From Pratylenchus scribneri (Eukaryota > Nematoda > Chromadorea > Rhabditida > Pratylenchidae), in contig JAQSEB010000181.1 in the NCBI GenBank assembly GCA_030063045.1, positions 496,001 through 560,000 of the forward strand: DNA of 64,000 bases, written 5' to 3'. Below, in pieces: positions 36,175 through 47,419 of this stretch. Position 1 is the first letter of the stretch. Each line of letters begins with the position of its first letter. The notes beneath the pieces are model-generated. The model saw nothing but the letters and a program-made list of their open reading frames with translations. It ran no database searches and had not been told where the DNA came from. The position numbers and the translations under genes were made by a program.

Positions 36175-36605
36175 TCAAGCGCATCTATACACAACTTCTG
36201 GTCCTTCTTCTATAGGAGCACAGTGTAGTTCACTGCAACACCATTCATCATGGCCAGCGGGACATGCTAAAAAAATTCAGAGAAATAAAAAAATTTGTCT
36301 AGGTCTAATTTTAAAAATTCATAACAGAAAATTGAAAATATCACCGCCCTTTTGGAATATATATTTTAAATATGTCAACTGTTTTTTTCCTGATTTAATT
36401 GCTTAAATTTATTAATATTAAAGTATGGTAAATAAACCACTGAGAGGAAAGCTATACCCTAAAAATTATACATACGCTGGTCTTTTTCAGCGCATTGACC
36501 GTTCACGTACATCACAAAATGTTGTTGAATCAACAAAATGGTCAGCAAGAGAAATGCGAACAACATTGGGAAGGCATTTTTGTTGAATGAACGGAGGGCA
36601 GCCAT
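36175..36605 (-). CDS. Small secreted six-cysteine (knottin-like) protein, 2 exons
   Basis: Exon 1 is 36476-36605 (ATG at 36603-36605), exon 2 is 36175-36266 ending in TGA; the intron 36267-36475 has a GTATGT donor and TTTTTTAG acceptor. The 73-residue product begins with a strong signal peptide (MAALRSFNKNAF, then a Leu/Phe-rich core ending near VNGQ). The mature part has exactly six cysteines spaced C-X6-C-X7-CC-X4-C-X12-C, which fits the inhibitor-cystine-knot spacing. In animal-parasite and plant-parasite biology such peptides are often exported effectors, protease inhibitors or channel ligands; the sequence alone does not say which. No close family recognised. The splice joins a split proline codon, which supports the model. 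Confidence 0.72.
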
Positions 36606-37479
36606 TTTATTCAAAAAATGTGGGTTAATTTTGATAAAGTTAATGGAAATGGAGTGATGGATTTGTGTGACCTTTCAATTCAATGGGCTTATAAAGGCTT
36701 CCAATTGGGCAAACTTTCCACACAAACCAAAAAAATTATCCAAATCCATGGGTACTAAATGCGAATAATACTTAGTTTTCCTTTTTGATATCAAAATGAT
36801 AAAAACTATCTTTCCAAAATGTAAATCCCAGGCCTTTTTTTTGCGAGGCCATGGTTTCCCGAGTTTCAAAACAAAACTTTGAGCACAAAATATGAACAAC
36901 TTTTCTTTTTTTTTCTCTCATATGGCCTTGCAAGAATTATCAAAATCTTCCATCCAAAATGCAAATCCCAGGCCTTTTTTGATGGATAGGCCAAATTTCA
37001 AGCATTCCACCAAATTCCAAATTTTTGGGAGAACATTAAAAAAAATATTATTCGCATTTTGGCCCACGGATTTGTATAATTTTATTATTTTAATAGATAG
37101 AAAAATTTGCCCACTTGTGTGGTAATAAATGAACATCAAAGTCCATTCGTAGTAAACCAAAAATGGTAGTTGTTCAACAAATTTCAATGCTCACAATTTT
37201 TATTTTGAATATTTCCTTCGATTATTCTGTTCTTAAAAAAATACTTAAAAAATTCCAAAATTATTTTTTTTATAGGTAAATTTATAATTTGTGAAGACAA
37301 ATATATATGTAGAATTAGATCTATAAGATTCAATTTTATTTTTACAAATTCATATAGGAAATATAGTCAATTAAAAATGAACAGAAAAGTAGGATGGAAT
37401 TGGTGGAAATGTTTGTGAAAATGTCTTAAATTTAATAAATTTTAATTTGCTTATATTTGTCCTTTTTTTCTTATTTTAG
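36606..37479. other. Spacer with a diverged direct repeat
   Basis: The promoter region of the minus-strand cysteine-rich gene should start at 36606. A block with AAATGTAAATCCCAGGCCTT (about 36818) recurs as AAATGCAAATCCCAGGCCTT (about 36957) with related flanks, an old tandem duplication of about 140 bp. No gene supported. Confidence 0.5.
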
Positions 37480-37543
37480 ATTTCCAACATCAAATGGCCG
37501 CAGCCACAGCCATCGATCCAAGGGTGACCAACAGCAACAAATA
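37480..37543 (+). CDS. Doubtful short terminal exon
   Basis: After a good acceptor (TTCTTATTTTAG) the sequence is relatively GC-rich. One frame reads FQHQMAAATAIDPRVTNSNK then TAA at 37541-37543; another frame also stays open to a later stop. No partner exons were found. Recorded because splice signal and composition resemble real exons here. Confidence 0.2.
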
Positions 37544-38454
37544 ACACACCTTTGCAATTTTTAATGAGACTTGGCTTAAATTTAATCCATAGGATACCTA
37601 CTATAACTACTAAAACTAAAATTTGTGAAAAACTTCTGTTTGTAATTTGCGTAATTCATATTCTTTCAAAATTCCTTTGACTCATTCAATTACATAATTG
37701 TAGAAATTTCATGTGATAATAATGAGCTGTATTAAAAATTTCTTTGCATTATAAAAAATTTTTATTTCATCGAACGGAAATATTGAATATTTTTCCATAA
37801 ATATTTCAATTTCGAAATCAGCAGAACCCATTTACACTTATAGCCAAACATTGTTTTATAAAAAATGAGAGAACTGCTGAGAACTCATTCAAAAATGAAA
37901 ATTAGCAAAAAAATTTCTAGCCTAGCCCATAAAATTCTGCACAAAATAAAATCTGACATTGCTAGGGAACCGAGTTATGCTTTACAAAAATATTATTGTT
38001 TTATGTTTTGGCGGACTGGCATGCGAGAGGGATAATAAGAATAATAAAAAGACAATTGATCAGTTAAGAAATAACTTGTTTTGTCAAAAATTCATTTGAT
38101 TGGACTCACGTGCTGAGGCTTTTATTTGTTCAATTTTTTTAAGAAAAAATTAGTTTTTACCAAAGAAGGACCGTTTATCGAATTTGAAAAATATATTTTA
38201 AAAAAAAAGGAGAGGAAAAATGTCATTTAATAAATTAGCTTGATTCTATAAACATTAAATAAATGGTAATTCGGATTCGGATGGTCTATAAAAGAATTAA
38301 AATAAAAATTTTTTTTATAATTTAGAAAAGTTGTGGATTATGGTTGTTTCTTTCAGCATCATTTATCATTATCAAATGCATAATATACAGTGGTGAATCT
38401 GGAAAAAATTATGTTAGAATAAATATAATTTTAAAATTAGAAATATTCCACCTT
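37544..38454. other. AT-rich spacer
   Basis: No supported gene or repeat family; includes the 3' flank of the minus-strand RING gene at its right end. Confidence 0.5.
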
Positions 38455-38936
38455 TCAAGGCAAAACTGCATTACACTCTGGACATTTGAAATTACCTTTT
38501 TCTCTGTTGAAACAAATTTAATATATTTAATTTAACAGTATTCTTGCCTGTTTGTTTTCATACAATCCCAATGAAAATAATGCTAAAAATGAAAAATAAA
38601 TTAAATTTTTATCATTGTAAATTGTTTTTGTAAAAATATTTTATATTAAATGTTAAATTATTAATTAAATATTTGACTCACGCCACAATAGAGTCGTTCC
38701 AATTTTTCATTTTCTGAATAATTTCCCAAACAAATTGCGCATTCTTTTTTATTTTTAGGAATATTTGTATTTTCATCGTAAAATACAACTGAAAAAAAAC
38801 AATAAAATTTTGAATTAAATAAAAATAAAAAATTGCCATTCTTACCATTTGGAAATTCGCGTAAAAATAATTGCTCCTCTTTGAAATATTTTAGCAATTT
38901 CATTAAATCAATTTTATCTTCCTCTTGTGTCAACAT
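38455..38936 (-). CDS. Small RING-H2 finger protein, 93 residues (4 exons)
   Basis: Exons in order: 38846-38936, 38682-38788, 38548-38582, 38455-38503; total 94 codons with TGA. The RING-H2 spacing is C-X2-C-X14-C-X-H-X2-H-X2-C-X11-C-X2-C, starting at CAICLGNY and ending FKCPECNAVLP. RING-H2 domains bind two zinc ions and usually recruit E2 enzymes, so an E3 ubiquitin ligase role is likely from the family. The first 30 residues are acidic/hydrophobic with no signal peptide. The third intron needs a GC donor (AG|GCAAGA): the nearest GT donor would put a stop in frame, while the GC junction completes the last two zinc ligands. The protein is almost only the RING, which is short for the class. 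Confidence 0.75.
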
Positions 38937-39489
38937 TTTGCCATTTCTTAATAGTTTTCATTTAATATTAATTACAATTAAAATAAATTATAAACACAAT
39001 TCTGACATGTCTTGATGATGATGATCCCCGAAATTTTCAGTTGAGAATGAAGGATAATATTTAGAAATTATAGCATCACAGTAAAATTCATTAAAAATAA
39101 TTAAATAAAATTAATTAATCCATAGTATTGACTATTAGCCCATTTAGATTTTGGCATATTCTATTTTAAATAAAATAGAATATGAATATTAATCAATGAA
39201 CATTGAACAATGATGACCCAAAGAATTCTTTAAAGTCAATCCTATTTATAAAATTTCAATTTAAAACCGATTTAATTGATATTAAATTATGTCCATTTAA
39301 ATTTTTTGAATTTAAACTGATTTATTATTTTTAGACAGGTTTCACATTTTTAAACCAATTTAATTCTATAATAAAAAATTATCATTTAGTAAATAAGTAA
39401 AATAAATAACGCTGAATTGAATTAACTATATAATGCTCCATGATACAAACTACAAGATAAATGATGACAAAAATCTATAATCTCATCAG
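38937..39489. other. AT-rich spacer
   Basis: Upstream of the minus-strand RING gene. Contains runs matching TTTAAACCGATTT-type sequence near 39260-39350, but no gene or bounded element. Confidence 0.5.
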
Positions 39490-39967
39490 CAGGGCCCAGA
39501 TTTATATGCATGAAAAAGTGCCAATTTTGTAAAAATTTTTTAAAATATGTAAATTTTAATTTTTCGATTTTTATCACATTTTTGATGGACAATTTTTTTT
39601 CAAAAAAGGCGAAAATATGCAAAATAAAGTTAATTTTAAAAGACTCTAAATATCATAAAAACACTACCGTAAATCTTCTATTAGAAGCCCATGGGCTTAT
39701 AAATATCAGAGGCCCTCCGAAGGGAGACTTTTCGGAAATTTTGAAGATAAAAAATGTTTATTTCGGCCTAATTTCACTTCTACATTGGTTATTTTTGACA
39801 TAAATTTTTCGAGGGGGTGGGCTTCTAATAGAAGGTGGGCTTCAAATAGAAGGTGGGCTTCAAATAGAAGGTGGGCTTCTATAGAAGATTTACGGTATTT
39901 ATATACCCAGAAACTCATTTAGAGTACAGACAAAAAATATGCATTTGCATATAAATCCGGGCCCCTG
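39490..39967. mobile_element. hAT-like MITE interrupted by a nested element
   Basis: Termini CAGGGCCCAGATTTATATGC and GCATATAAATCCGGGCCCCTG. CTCATCAG is duplicated exactly on both sides (39482-39489, 39968-39975). CAGGG-type ends with an 8-bp duplication are the hAT signature. The interior (TATGCAAAATAA, CACATTTTTGATGGACAATT) is related to the element at 29122-29317. Another element (39665-39897) is inserted in it. Confidence 0.9.
39665..39897. mobile_element. TA-flanked short TIR element nested in a hAT-like MITE (copy 2)
   Basis: Termini TACCGTAAATCTTCTATTAG and CTATAGAAGATTTACGGTA. Related along its length to 26101-26301. The right half carries three direct copies of GTGGGCTTCAAATAGAAG-like sequence, absent in the other copy. 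TA at each end fits Tc/mariner-type insertion. Confidence 0.88.
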
Positions 39968-40081
39968 CTCATCAGTCATCATCATTACATATAATCTTGG
40001 GTCACTATATGGAAATCAGAACTGAATCACTTAAAAATCCTTACTAATAGCCGAAACTTATAACAAATATATAGATAAAAT

Positions 40082-40676
40082 TCGGCAATCCTAAAGAATC
40101 CGGCCCCCCAAATTTTTCTGCATTTTCTAGGGTAAAAAATGATGTAGAATTCATATACGACATCCTTTTCCTCCAAATCTTGCCATCTTGTAATTCAGTG
40201 CCGGCTTTTACCAAGAAAAAGTAAAGGGGGACCAAGGGCATTTTGCATGAAAATTTTTATATGGCCATATAATAGATAGCCCAATCAACGCAGCTCATCG
40301 AACTGAAGCAAATGGTACTATTTTTATTGAATAATATTGCACTTTACGCAAGTTAGAAGTCAGAATATGTTAACAAGACAAATATTTCTTTTTGTCTTAA
40401 CTTGACAATAACTGCATATTACCTTATAAAAATAGTACCATTCGATTGAACTCATCGAGCTGCGTTGATTGAGCTATTATATGGCCATATAAAAATTTTC
40501 ACGCAAAATGCCCTTGGTCCCCCTTTACTTTTTCTTGGTAAAAGCTGGCACTAAATACCTAAATTACCAAGAGGCAAGATATGGTGAAAAGGATGTCATA
40601 TATGAATTCTGCATCATTTTTTACCCTAGAAAATACAGAAAAATTTGGGGGCAGGATTCTTTAGGCTTGCCTAAAA
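40082..40676. mobile_element. Long-arm foldback element (copy 2)
   Basis: Arms of about 180 bp face each other: left from CGGCAATCCTAAAGAATCC to GGGGGACCAAGGGCATTTTG, right from CAAAATGCCCTTGGTCCCCC to GGATTCTTTAGGCTTGCC. Because of this, similar open frames (MPLVPLYFFLVKAGT) appear on both strands; they are by-products of the arms, not genes. The inner part (GAGCTGCGTTGATTGAGC, GGCCATATAAAAATTTTCA) matches 33178-33813. Confidence 0.88.
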
Positions 40677-40732
40677 TTCCATTAGGAGTAAAAATCGGAT
40701 ACACCATCTTCTCTAGTAATTTTTTTTTATTT

Positions 40733-42681
40733 TTACCTATTCTTTTTGATGACCAATTCCATTTGTTCACATTTCTTCAAAGCTTCGAATCCAGCAACGC
40801 CTTTTTTATAAATTGTTTTCTCGGGTTTTGGCATTCCATTTTTACCCCATTTCCATTTCAAAACAACATTTTGATTATTTTCACCATTGATGAGTTTATA
40901 TGACTTTAATATTGCCCTTTCTAATTCTGTTTTGTCATTCAATTTGTCCAATAAAATTAGTTCGATGTTATCATATCCAAAAAATTTTGAATTCACCAAA
41001 AAATCAAGCACACATCTTTCAAGGGAGTCTGCAAAAATAATTGTATTTGGAGTATTGAAAATTTTATATATTTAAAATATAAAATTATTCCTCACCCAAT
41101 TTGTTAATAAATTCTTGTGGTAATATTAGTCTATTTCCATAGAGATTGAACAATTTTTCCATTGACAACAAATAATTTCCCTCATCAATTAAGGCCTTCT
41201 TATTCAGAGAAAAACATTCTTCCGTTTTTTTGCTAGCCATATTCTTGTTTTCTAATTTTTTATAATAATATTCTAATAATTCATTTTTGTGTATTTTTAA
41301 CTTTTTTATCTCATCATTTCGTACAATGCGTCTAAATATTCGCCTGCCTGGGTATAATTCGGTTTGAACAATTCGTGTCTCGAAGATATATTCTAAAATG
41401 CAATCAGTTTCATGTAAATTGGCTGAAAGACAATTATAATTATATAAAATGTAATTTGACACATTTAACTTATTTGAATCGAATTTAAAATTTTCAACAT
41501 CCTTTCCATCAGCTCCTTCAATGCCGCCGCCTCTTCTATTTCCAATTTTTTTTCATCCTCTTCAAACATTTTTCGTGCTTTTTTCTGTTTCTGGCTCATC
41601 AAAAGATTTGTGTGTGATGTGTGGTAATTTAGATTTTTAGTTGAATTCTTGAATTTTTTAAATTTCTCTAAATATTCATTTCTTATTTCATATATCATTT
41701 CTTCATAATTATTTAATCTCCAAATAATAGTGAGATTATCTTCAATTTCTTCTGCCATTTCATAATTGCAATTTTCGATATGCTCTTTACAATCCTCAAT
41801 TTTCTTTTCTATCTTTTTCACAATTTCATCATGTTCTAAATTAATATGCATTGAGATAATATTATTTTGCCGAAAGATTTAAATGGTTTTGCCGAAAAAA
41901 TGAATTATTTTGCCGAAAGAAAATAATAATATTATTTTGCCGAAAAAGCGCATTGTTTGCCGAAACTAAATAAAAATAAAAAATGGTTTGAAAAACCGGT
42001 TTAAACATTTTTTTTGAAATGATTAAATAAAAGGTTTTTCATGAATTTGAGGTTTATTTCAGGTTTTGGGCCTGTTTCGATGATTAAACCGATAGTGCGC
42101 GAGACCGGTTTAGACGGTTTTGATTAAAAATTTAGTAGGGTTTAAAGCATTAGGCTACTTAATTAGAGGCTAGGGATTAGGGTTAAGGTTTTCGGAGCAT
42201 GGGATTCGTGCGAAACCGGAAGTAAAACCGCCCAAAACACTGATTTGCACACTTACGGTTTTTACATCCAAACAGGCTCAAAACCTGAATAAACCACAAA
42301 CGCATGTTCCCCATCACCGAAAATCTTTTATTTTATCATTTCCAAACTTTTAAACCGTTTAAACCAGTTTCTTCAAACCATTTTTAATTTTTATTTAGTT
42401 TCGGCCAACAATGCACTTTTAAAGCAAAATCATGCTTTTTCTCGGCAAAATAATATTATTATTTTTGGCAAAATAATATTATTATTTTCGGCAAAATAAT
42501 ATTATTATTTCTTTCGGCAAAATAATTTGCACTCAAATGCATTTTGCTTATTTCATTAAAAAAAGTACTGACCTTCAGAAAAATTGCCTAATATAATGGC
42601 ATTTTCATAATGGTAGGCAAAATTTTCGTTCCAGTTGTCGAGGATTGTTTTAGGGATAAATTTTGGGATAGGAACAATGTC
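40733..42681 (-). CDS. Unrecognised helical protein, 4 exons, 5' end unresolved
   Basis: Exons in order: 42573-42681 (start uncertain), 41470-41835, 41096-41422, 40733-41028; phases agree and the last exon ends in TGA. An alternative model starts at an ATG at 41849-41851, reads MHINLEHDEIV and gives 334 residues without the upstream exon. The upstream exon is coding-like (KFIPKTILDNWNENFAYHYE) and joins in frame, so I prefer it. The protein is rich in Lys and Glu with long helix/coiled-coil stretches (KKIEKKIEDC, KARKMFEEDEKKLEIEEAAA). The C-terminus reads FEALKKCEQMELVIKKNR. No signal peptide, no known domain recognised. Its first intron contains a foldback element (41919-42525). Confidence 0.6.
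41919..42525. mobile_element. Foldback element rich in TTTTGCCGAAA
   Basis: Left arm repeats AATAATATTATTTTGCCGAAA and continues TTTGCCGAAACTAAATAAAA, TGGTTTGAAAAACCGGTTTA. The right arm is the reverse complement, ending with four TTCGGCAAAATAATATTATT-like copies. The centre has GGGATTAGGGTTAAGG. Intronic in the gene at 40733-42681. Confidence 0.8.
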
Positions 42682-43719
42682 CTTTACCAATCACTCAACA
42701 ATATCCAAAATTAACCAATTCTTTGAAGACAAATTCAATTAGGGCTGATAATAACTGACAATGCAGTTATTATTAGGAATTGATTGGGTTTATTTGAACT
42801 ACGAAATAATCCGGCAAATTAGACGAAATTTGGGGTTGGCAATTAGGCAATGCTAATTCCGGTTCAGGCCAAATTATGTGAGTGCAATGTGTGAAATTCG
42901 GATGGCAATTAGTCAATGCTAATTCCGGGATTGAGGCAAATGAAATGTGTGAAGAAATTCAAATTTAGATTAAATAAATATTCAATCAAATTACCCTCAA
43001 AATTCGGTCTTAATGAACTAAGGGGATTAAAGTCCTAAAGGCAAAATCTTATTGGCCTAAAGGAATGTCAAATAAGTTGAAATTCGGCTTAATCGTCGGC
43101 CTTATTTCAGCTAATCGTGGGCTAACTTATTTGTGGGTTTATAGGATTCAATTTGGGAATCTAAGGCTTAATCTTCAGCCTAGGATTCAACTAATCTTCA
43201 GTTCCAAATTGGGGGCAAATTAGCTAGAATTTAGGCTTAATCTACGGCCCTAATTCTTAGTGATCTTGGCTAAACTAATTTGGGAAACAGGACAAAAAAT
43301 ATTATAAAAATATTTATTTGAGGCCGTTTAAGCAGAAAATGCTATATCGATATTCGATGTGTTGAATGTGAATGGAATGAAAAATCGGTCCTTGGGGGAA
43401 TCATCTTTTCCTCTCATTCATCCATTCCATAATTGTGTTGTAAAGTGGGAAAAGTGTGGGAAAGGCCAAGCCGCCGCTGAGACGGGCAAAGAGAAAGGCC
43501 AAGAGGAATGGATGGGCAAAGTGATTGGGGCCAAAGGGCAAAGAGAGCATTGGTGGGGCACGGAATGGGACAATGTTGAGGGCTAAAATGGGAATTATTG
43601 GCCCAATCAATGTTGGAAATAATTATTAAAGAAATGATTGGGTCAATGCCCAAAAAACATGAAAAAGATATCGCGAATCCGCGACACTCCCCTTTTTTAA
43701 AAAGATTAATTAATTATGG
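42682..43719. other. Region flanking the BEL/Pao remnant, possible LTR sequence
   Basis: No gene. Repeated GGCTTAATC, TCGGCCTTA and GGCAATTAG(G/T)CAATGCTAATTCCGG motifs at 42820-43260. It could be the 3' LTR of the minus-strand BEL/Pao element, which would begin at the TGTCGCGG following the purine tract at about 43750. No second LTR copy was found to confirm it. Confidence 0.35.
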
Positions 43720-43770
43720 TCAATGCCAAAAAATATCGCAATCCGCGACACTCCCCTTTTTAAAAAGTTT
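43666..43770 (-). repeat. Duplicated polypurine-tract-like junction
   Basis: On the minus strand AAAAAGGGGAGTGTCGCGGAT is followed by TGCGATAT; the segment occurs twice about 63 bp apart (43668-43704 and 43731-43766 on +). AAAAAGGGGAG then TGTCGCGG has the form of a polypurine tract and an LTR start of a BEL/Pao element, placed just after the end of the pol-derived frame. Confidence 0.55.
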
Positions 43771-46238
43771 AATTGCCTTCGTATCTTCATCCGCTTTAAC
43801 ATGTTCTTCATTTTCTGCGCTCAATGGCGCTGATTTTGATGTTCGCTGATCTGTATCGAATTCAAAAGGGTCAAAAATTTTGTTTCCAATTTTTACTTCG
43901 TCTGTTCTGAGCGAAAGAATTTCATCAATTTTCCTTATTTTCCAATTAGATTTTGGGAATTTATTCAAATCGGATACGAGAACAATGTCTCCTATTTGAA
44001 GAAAATTGGCGTCATTTTTTCCTTTACTTCCATGGTACCTTTCTCTTAGACTAAACAGATATGATTCTTTGAATTGTTTCCATAAATTGTTGTATTGTTC
44101 TGTGAGTTTATCTTTTCTCGATCTTGTTTCCACATAGTCAGGGTCATTTGGATCATAATCAACCGAAGCAATGTTCGGATTTTTCAGTGCTAATGCAGGT
44201 GTGATCAAGTCAATTGGCCTCAATGGGCGGATCACTTCATCTTCAGAAGGAAAGCTCAATGGCCTTTCATTTAATATTTGTTCACATTCGTAGAGCCAAC
44301 GGAATTGCCAAAAATTCTCAGAATTGAAAAGTGGAGTCACAATGGACTCATTTAATTCTTTTGTGGCCATATTCTTCTCAATTGTTTGGTTTGATTGTTC
44401 TGTAGTTGCGTACTTATCAGCTTCGAAGTCACGGATGCTTTCAGGCCAGTGATTTGAATCCAATTCGAGCCATTCATGAATCTTCAACCACAATGGGTTT
44501 TCCTTCAGTTCACAGGGAATACGTCCACGAGATCTGTCTCTGAATTCGATGGTTCTATAGAGCGTCAATGCGCTAAAGTTGATTTGAGAGTAGATCGATT
44601 CAAACATTTGACATGTGAGCGAATTTGTGTGAATGATTGATTTTGAATTTGATTGGTTCGATGCAAATCTTCGATCAAAACTTTCAATTCTTCCTTCACC
44701 ACTGATTAGCATGCCCAGTTTTGAAGAACTGATCCAAAATCCATTGGGCAGTTGTTCAATTGGGACAATGCCCATATGATCGTAATAATCGCCACCAATC
44801 AGCAATTCAGGTTCTTGAAGCTTTGGACTTATTCGAATTTTGTGGGACATTAACTCCTCAATGCTTTGGTCATCAATGTCAATCCGTGGCACTTTGGTCA
44901 AAATTCTATTCAATTCTTGAACTTTCATGAAAATTTCTATCGATTTTCCTTTCATGCCGACTTCATAAAATCCTGTTTCATAAATGCCGATTTCCTTTCC
45001 TCCAATTCCACTGATTGATATATTCTTTCGTTCGCTCAATGAATTCAACTGTAAGTCTTCAATGAGACTGGCTTTCATATAACTTTTCTCACTTCCACAA
45101 TCGAGGAATGCTACAATGCAAGTTCGAAGTTTTTCAGGCTTCAGTGGATTATAGACTTGGACTTCGACACATTTGAGAAGGGAATGTTCTTCTAATGGAT
45201 CCTTCATATATCCGGTAGCTGATGTCAATGCATCCTCATTGGCTTTAGACTCTTTCCGTTCTATTATCATTCTTGTGGAAGTCACTTGTTCCTTTTTGCC
45301 TATGTATCGTTTTTCACAAATGGCTGGATGGTGTTTTGGTCGTTTGCAGTTAAAGCATTTTTCCAGATATCGTTTGCAATCCTTTGATTGATGACCTGGT
45401 TTCAAGCAAACAAAACATAATCCCAATTCTTCAATCACTTTTCGTCGTTCTTCGATGGTTCTTAACGATCACAATCCATTGCGAAATGAATGCCTTTGCA
45501 CAATTGACAAGGAAAGCGGGCTGGACTTCGACTTTTACTAGAGCTGGGTGTTCGAGTAGTGATGGTCTTTCCTGCCTGGAGACGGGATTCGGGTGGCCAT
45601 GGTGAGTCTGTTCGCCTTGGATTTGTACTTGGTGTTTCCCTAGGCTGGTCATTAGATACTGATTTGCTGTCTTTTGGACCATCCTTTTGTGCTTGTTGAT
45701 TTCGAAGTGCAAGATTCATCGTTGAGCTCAATGGCTCATCAGGTGAATCCGTTTGGACTCTTTCATAAAAGTTTTTGCGGCTTTCATGACCTTTGTCTTG
45801 ACCACTTCTGGTTAGTATGTCTTTAATTTGTTTCAAATGCTCAACGGCATATTTGAAAGTACGACGGAAACATTCTGTGGTCCATTCTGCTCCCACTGGG
45901 CGATTTGATTTTAAATCGACATATTTACTTAGAACTTTCTTTGAAAGTTTTTGTTCCAAGTTCAAGTAGACTTGTGGAGAATTCAAATCTTGATGATAAT
46001 GTTCCAATTGTCGGCAAATTAATTCAACTTCGACTTGAAGTTTCAAGTCATCCTCCAATGAGTCTGATTTGGGTAGTCTGGCGAGTCTATTGTGTAAATC
46101 TCTAATAAGGTTTTCACTTTTGCCATATTTGTCCTTCAGAATGTCAACCGCTAATCGATAGTTTTCGTCTGAATATGGGAACAATCCTTGAATGCATTTC
46201 TTTGCTTCGCCTTTGAGTTGGTTAGGCTTTCGGATTAT
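43720..46238 (-). pseudogene. BEL/Pao retroelement remnant: Gag, peptidase, integrase tail; RT deleted
   Basis: Read right to left. 46238-45462 is a Gag fragment of DUF1759 type (LKGEAKKCIQGL, then DENYRLAVDILKDKYG). The frame breaks near 45464 after HFAMDCDR and resumes at -1 (45438-43720). There follow two CCHC knuckles (CFVCLKPGHQSKDC, CFNCKRPKHHPAIC), a DUF1758 aspartic peptidase (IVAFLDCGSEKSY: DCG replaces the usual D-S/T-G), and LLIGGDYYD. After about GEGRIESFDRRF the sequence jumps to unrelated and integrase-terminal (DUF5641-like) sequence: WLYECEQILNERPLS and IGDIVLVSDLNKFPKSNWK. Reverse transcriptase, RNase H and the integrase core are missing. The Gag start is also missing, with unrelated sequence right of 46238. 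Dead copy. Confidence 0.85.
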
Positions 46239-47296
46239 AGTGTTCTCGCGAAGCCGGAAGCAAAACAGCCTAAATCAGGACTCGCGATCATCTATTTCAG
46301 GACTTTATCCGGCTTAATCCCATAAATTCACCTTAATCACTATATATCCGGCTTAATCCCGCGCCCTCTCCAGGCCTCTGTTATACTTCCCCGACCGTCC
46401 AGTGGCCTTCCGGGCCATTTCCCATCCATTTCGGGGCTTAATCCCTCTTAATCCTCCCTAATCCCCATATATCTAGCTTAATCCCGCGCACCCCCTTTTG
46501 GCTAATTTTAGCCTTAATTAAACCTAATTTATCCATATTTCAATATTACAAACCATTTGACATTATTTACAATACAACGTGAAAAACAAAATATTCAACT
46601 AACTAGTAGAAAAAAATAAAATAACTAGTAGGAAAAAATATCCAAATATTAACTAGTAGAAAAAAATAAATCTACTAGTAAAAAATTGGGATCTTTTCCG
46701 GTGCGATATCTTAAAAATGTGGTAAAATTACTCAGTAAAATTACTCTGGTAAAAATACCGGGTAAATTTACCAGAAGTTGCTAGTAAATCCGTATCTTAA
46801 AAAATTTACCTCATTCTTATGTTTTTACCAGTAAGTTTACTTTTATCAATAGAAGTTGGTAAAATGATAACCGAGCCCCCTATCGCGGTTAAAATTTTAC
46901 CAGCAATTCCTAGTAAACTTACCAGTTACCTTCTTTTTAAGATGCGGGTAAAAAAGTTGCTGGTAAATGTTGCGTTTACCAAGGTAAACTTACCAGAAAC
47001 TCGAGGTAAATTTACCACATTTTTAAGATACGCTTTTTGCCAGCAAAAAGATGCTGGTAACTGGTAAATTTACCATTACCTCGTTTTTAAGATACGGGCC
47101 CAGAAATATTCTATCCATTTTTTGACAACCATTTACTATTACAATTGGTATGGTAAGAATTTGTAATGCTTTTTAATTTTATCATCAATAACTTTTAACT
47201 TAATAGTGGATAACGAAAAATTGATATAAAAAGAGTAAATTCAAAATTATTTGAAATTTACATCAAATTATATATTGAATTTTTAATTTAAAGTAC
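46239..47296. other. Non-coding, with GGTAAATTTACC-rich foldback sequence
   Basis: 46250-46520 is C-rich on + with repeated GGCTTAATCCC. 46570-46690 has repeated AACTAGTAGAAAAAAAT. 46695-47103 is a dense set of palindromic GGTAAATTTACCAG-type words. It is bounded by GCGATATCTTAAAAATGTGG on the left and GTTTTTAAGATACGGGCCC on the right, i.e. imperfect terminal inverted repeats. No gene. Confidence 0.5.
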
Positions 47297-47418
47297 CTTA
47301 TTTTTAATTCGGCCAACTCCTCTTCCATTTTTTTCTTCATATCTTCCAACTGTTTTCTGAAATCAGGAAATTCGATCAGACCATTTTCAGTAGATTTTTG
47401 CAATAGCAACGTTGCCAT
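47297..47418 (-). CDS. Possible first exon of an unrecognised gene
   Basis: ATG at 47416-47418 opens MATLLLQKSTENGLIEFPDF and continues with a Lys/Glu-rich helical stretch (DMKKKMEEELAELKI) to a donor AAG|GTACTT at 47297. No downstream exon could be joined in phase with confidence; the BEL/Pao remnant lies in that direction. The ATG is one base past the stop codon of the exon immediately upstream on the same strand, an odd arrangement. Confidence 0.4.
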
Positions 47419-47419
47419 A

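Noticed and set aside
40044..40903. Mirrored MPLVPLYFFLVKAGT frames on both strands
   Set aside because: They are the two arms of one inverted-repeat element, not a gene pair.
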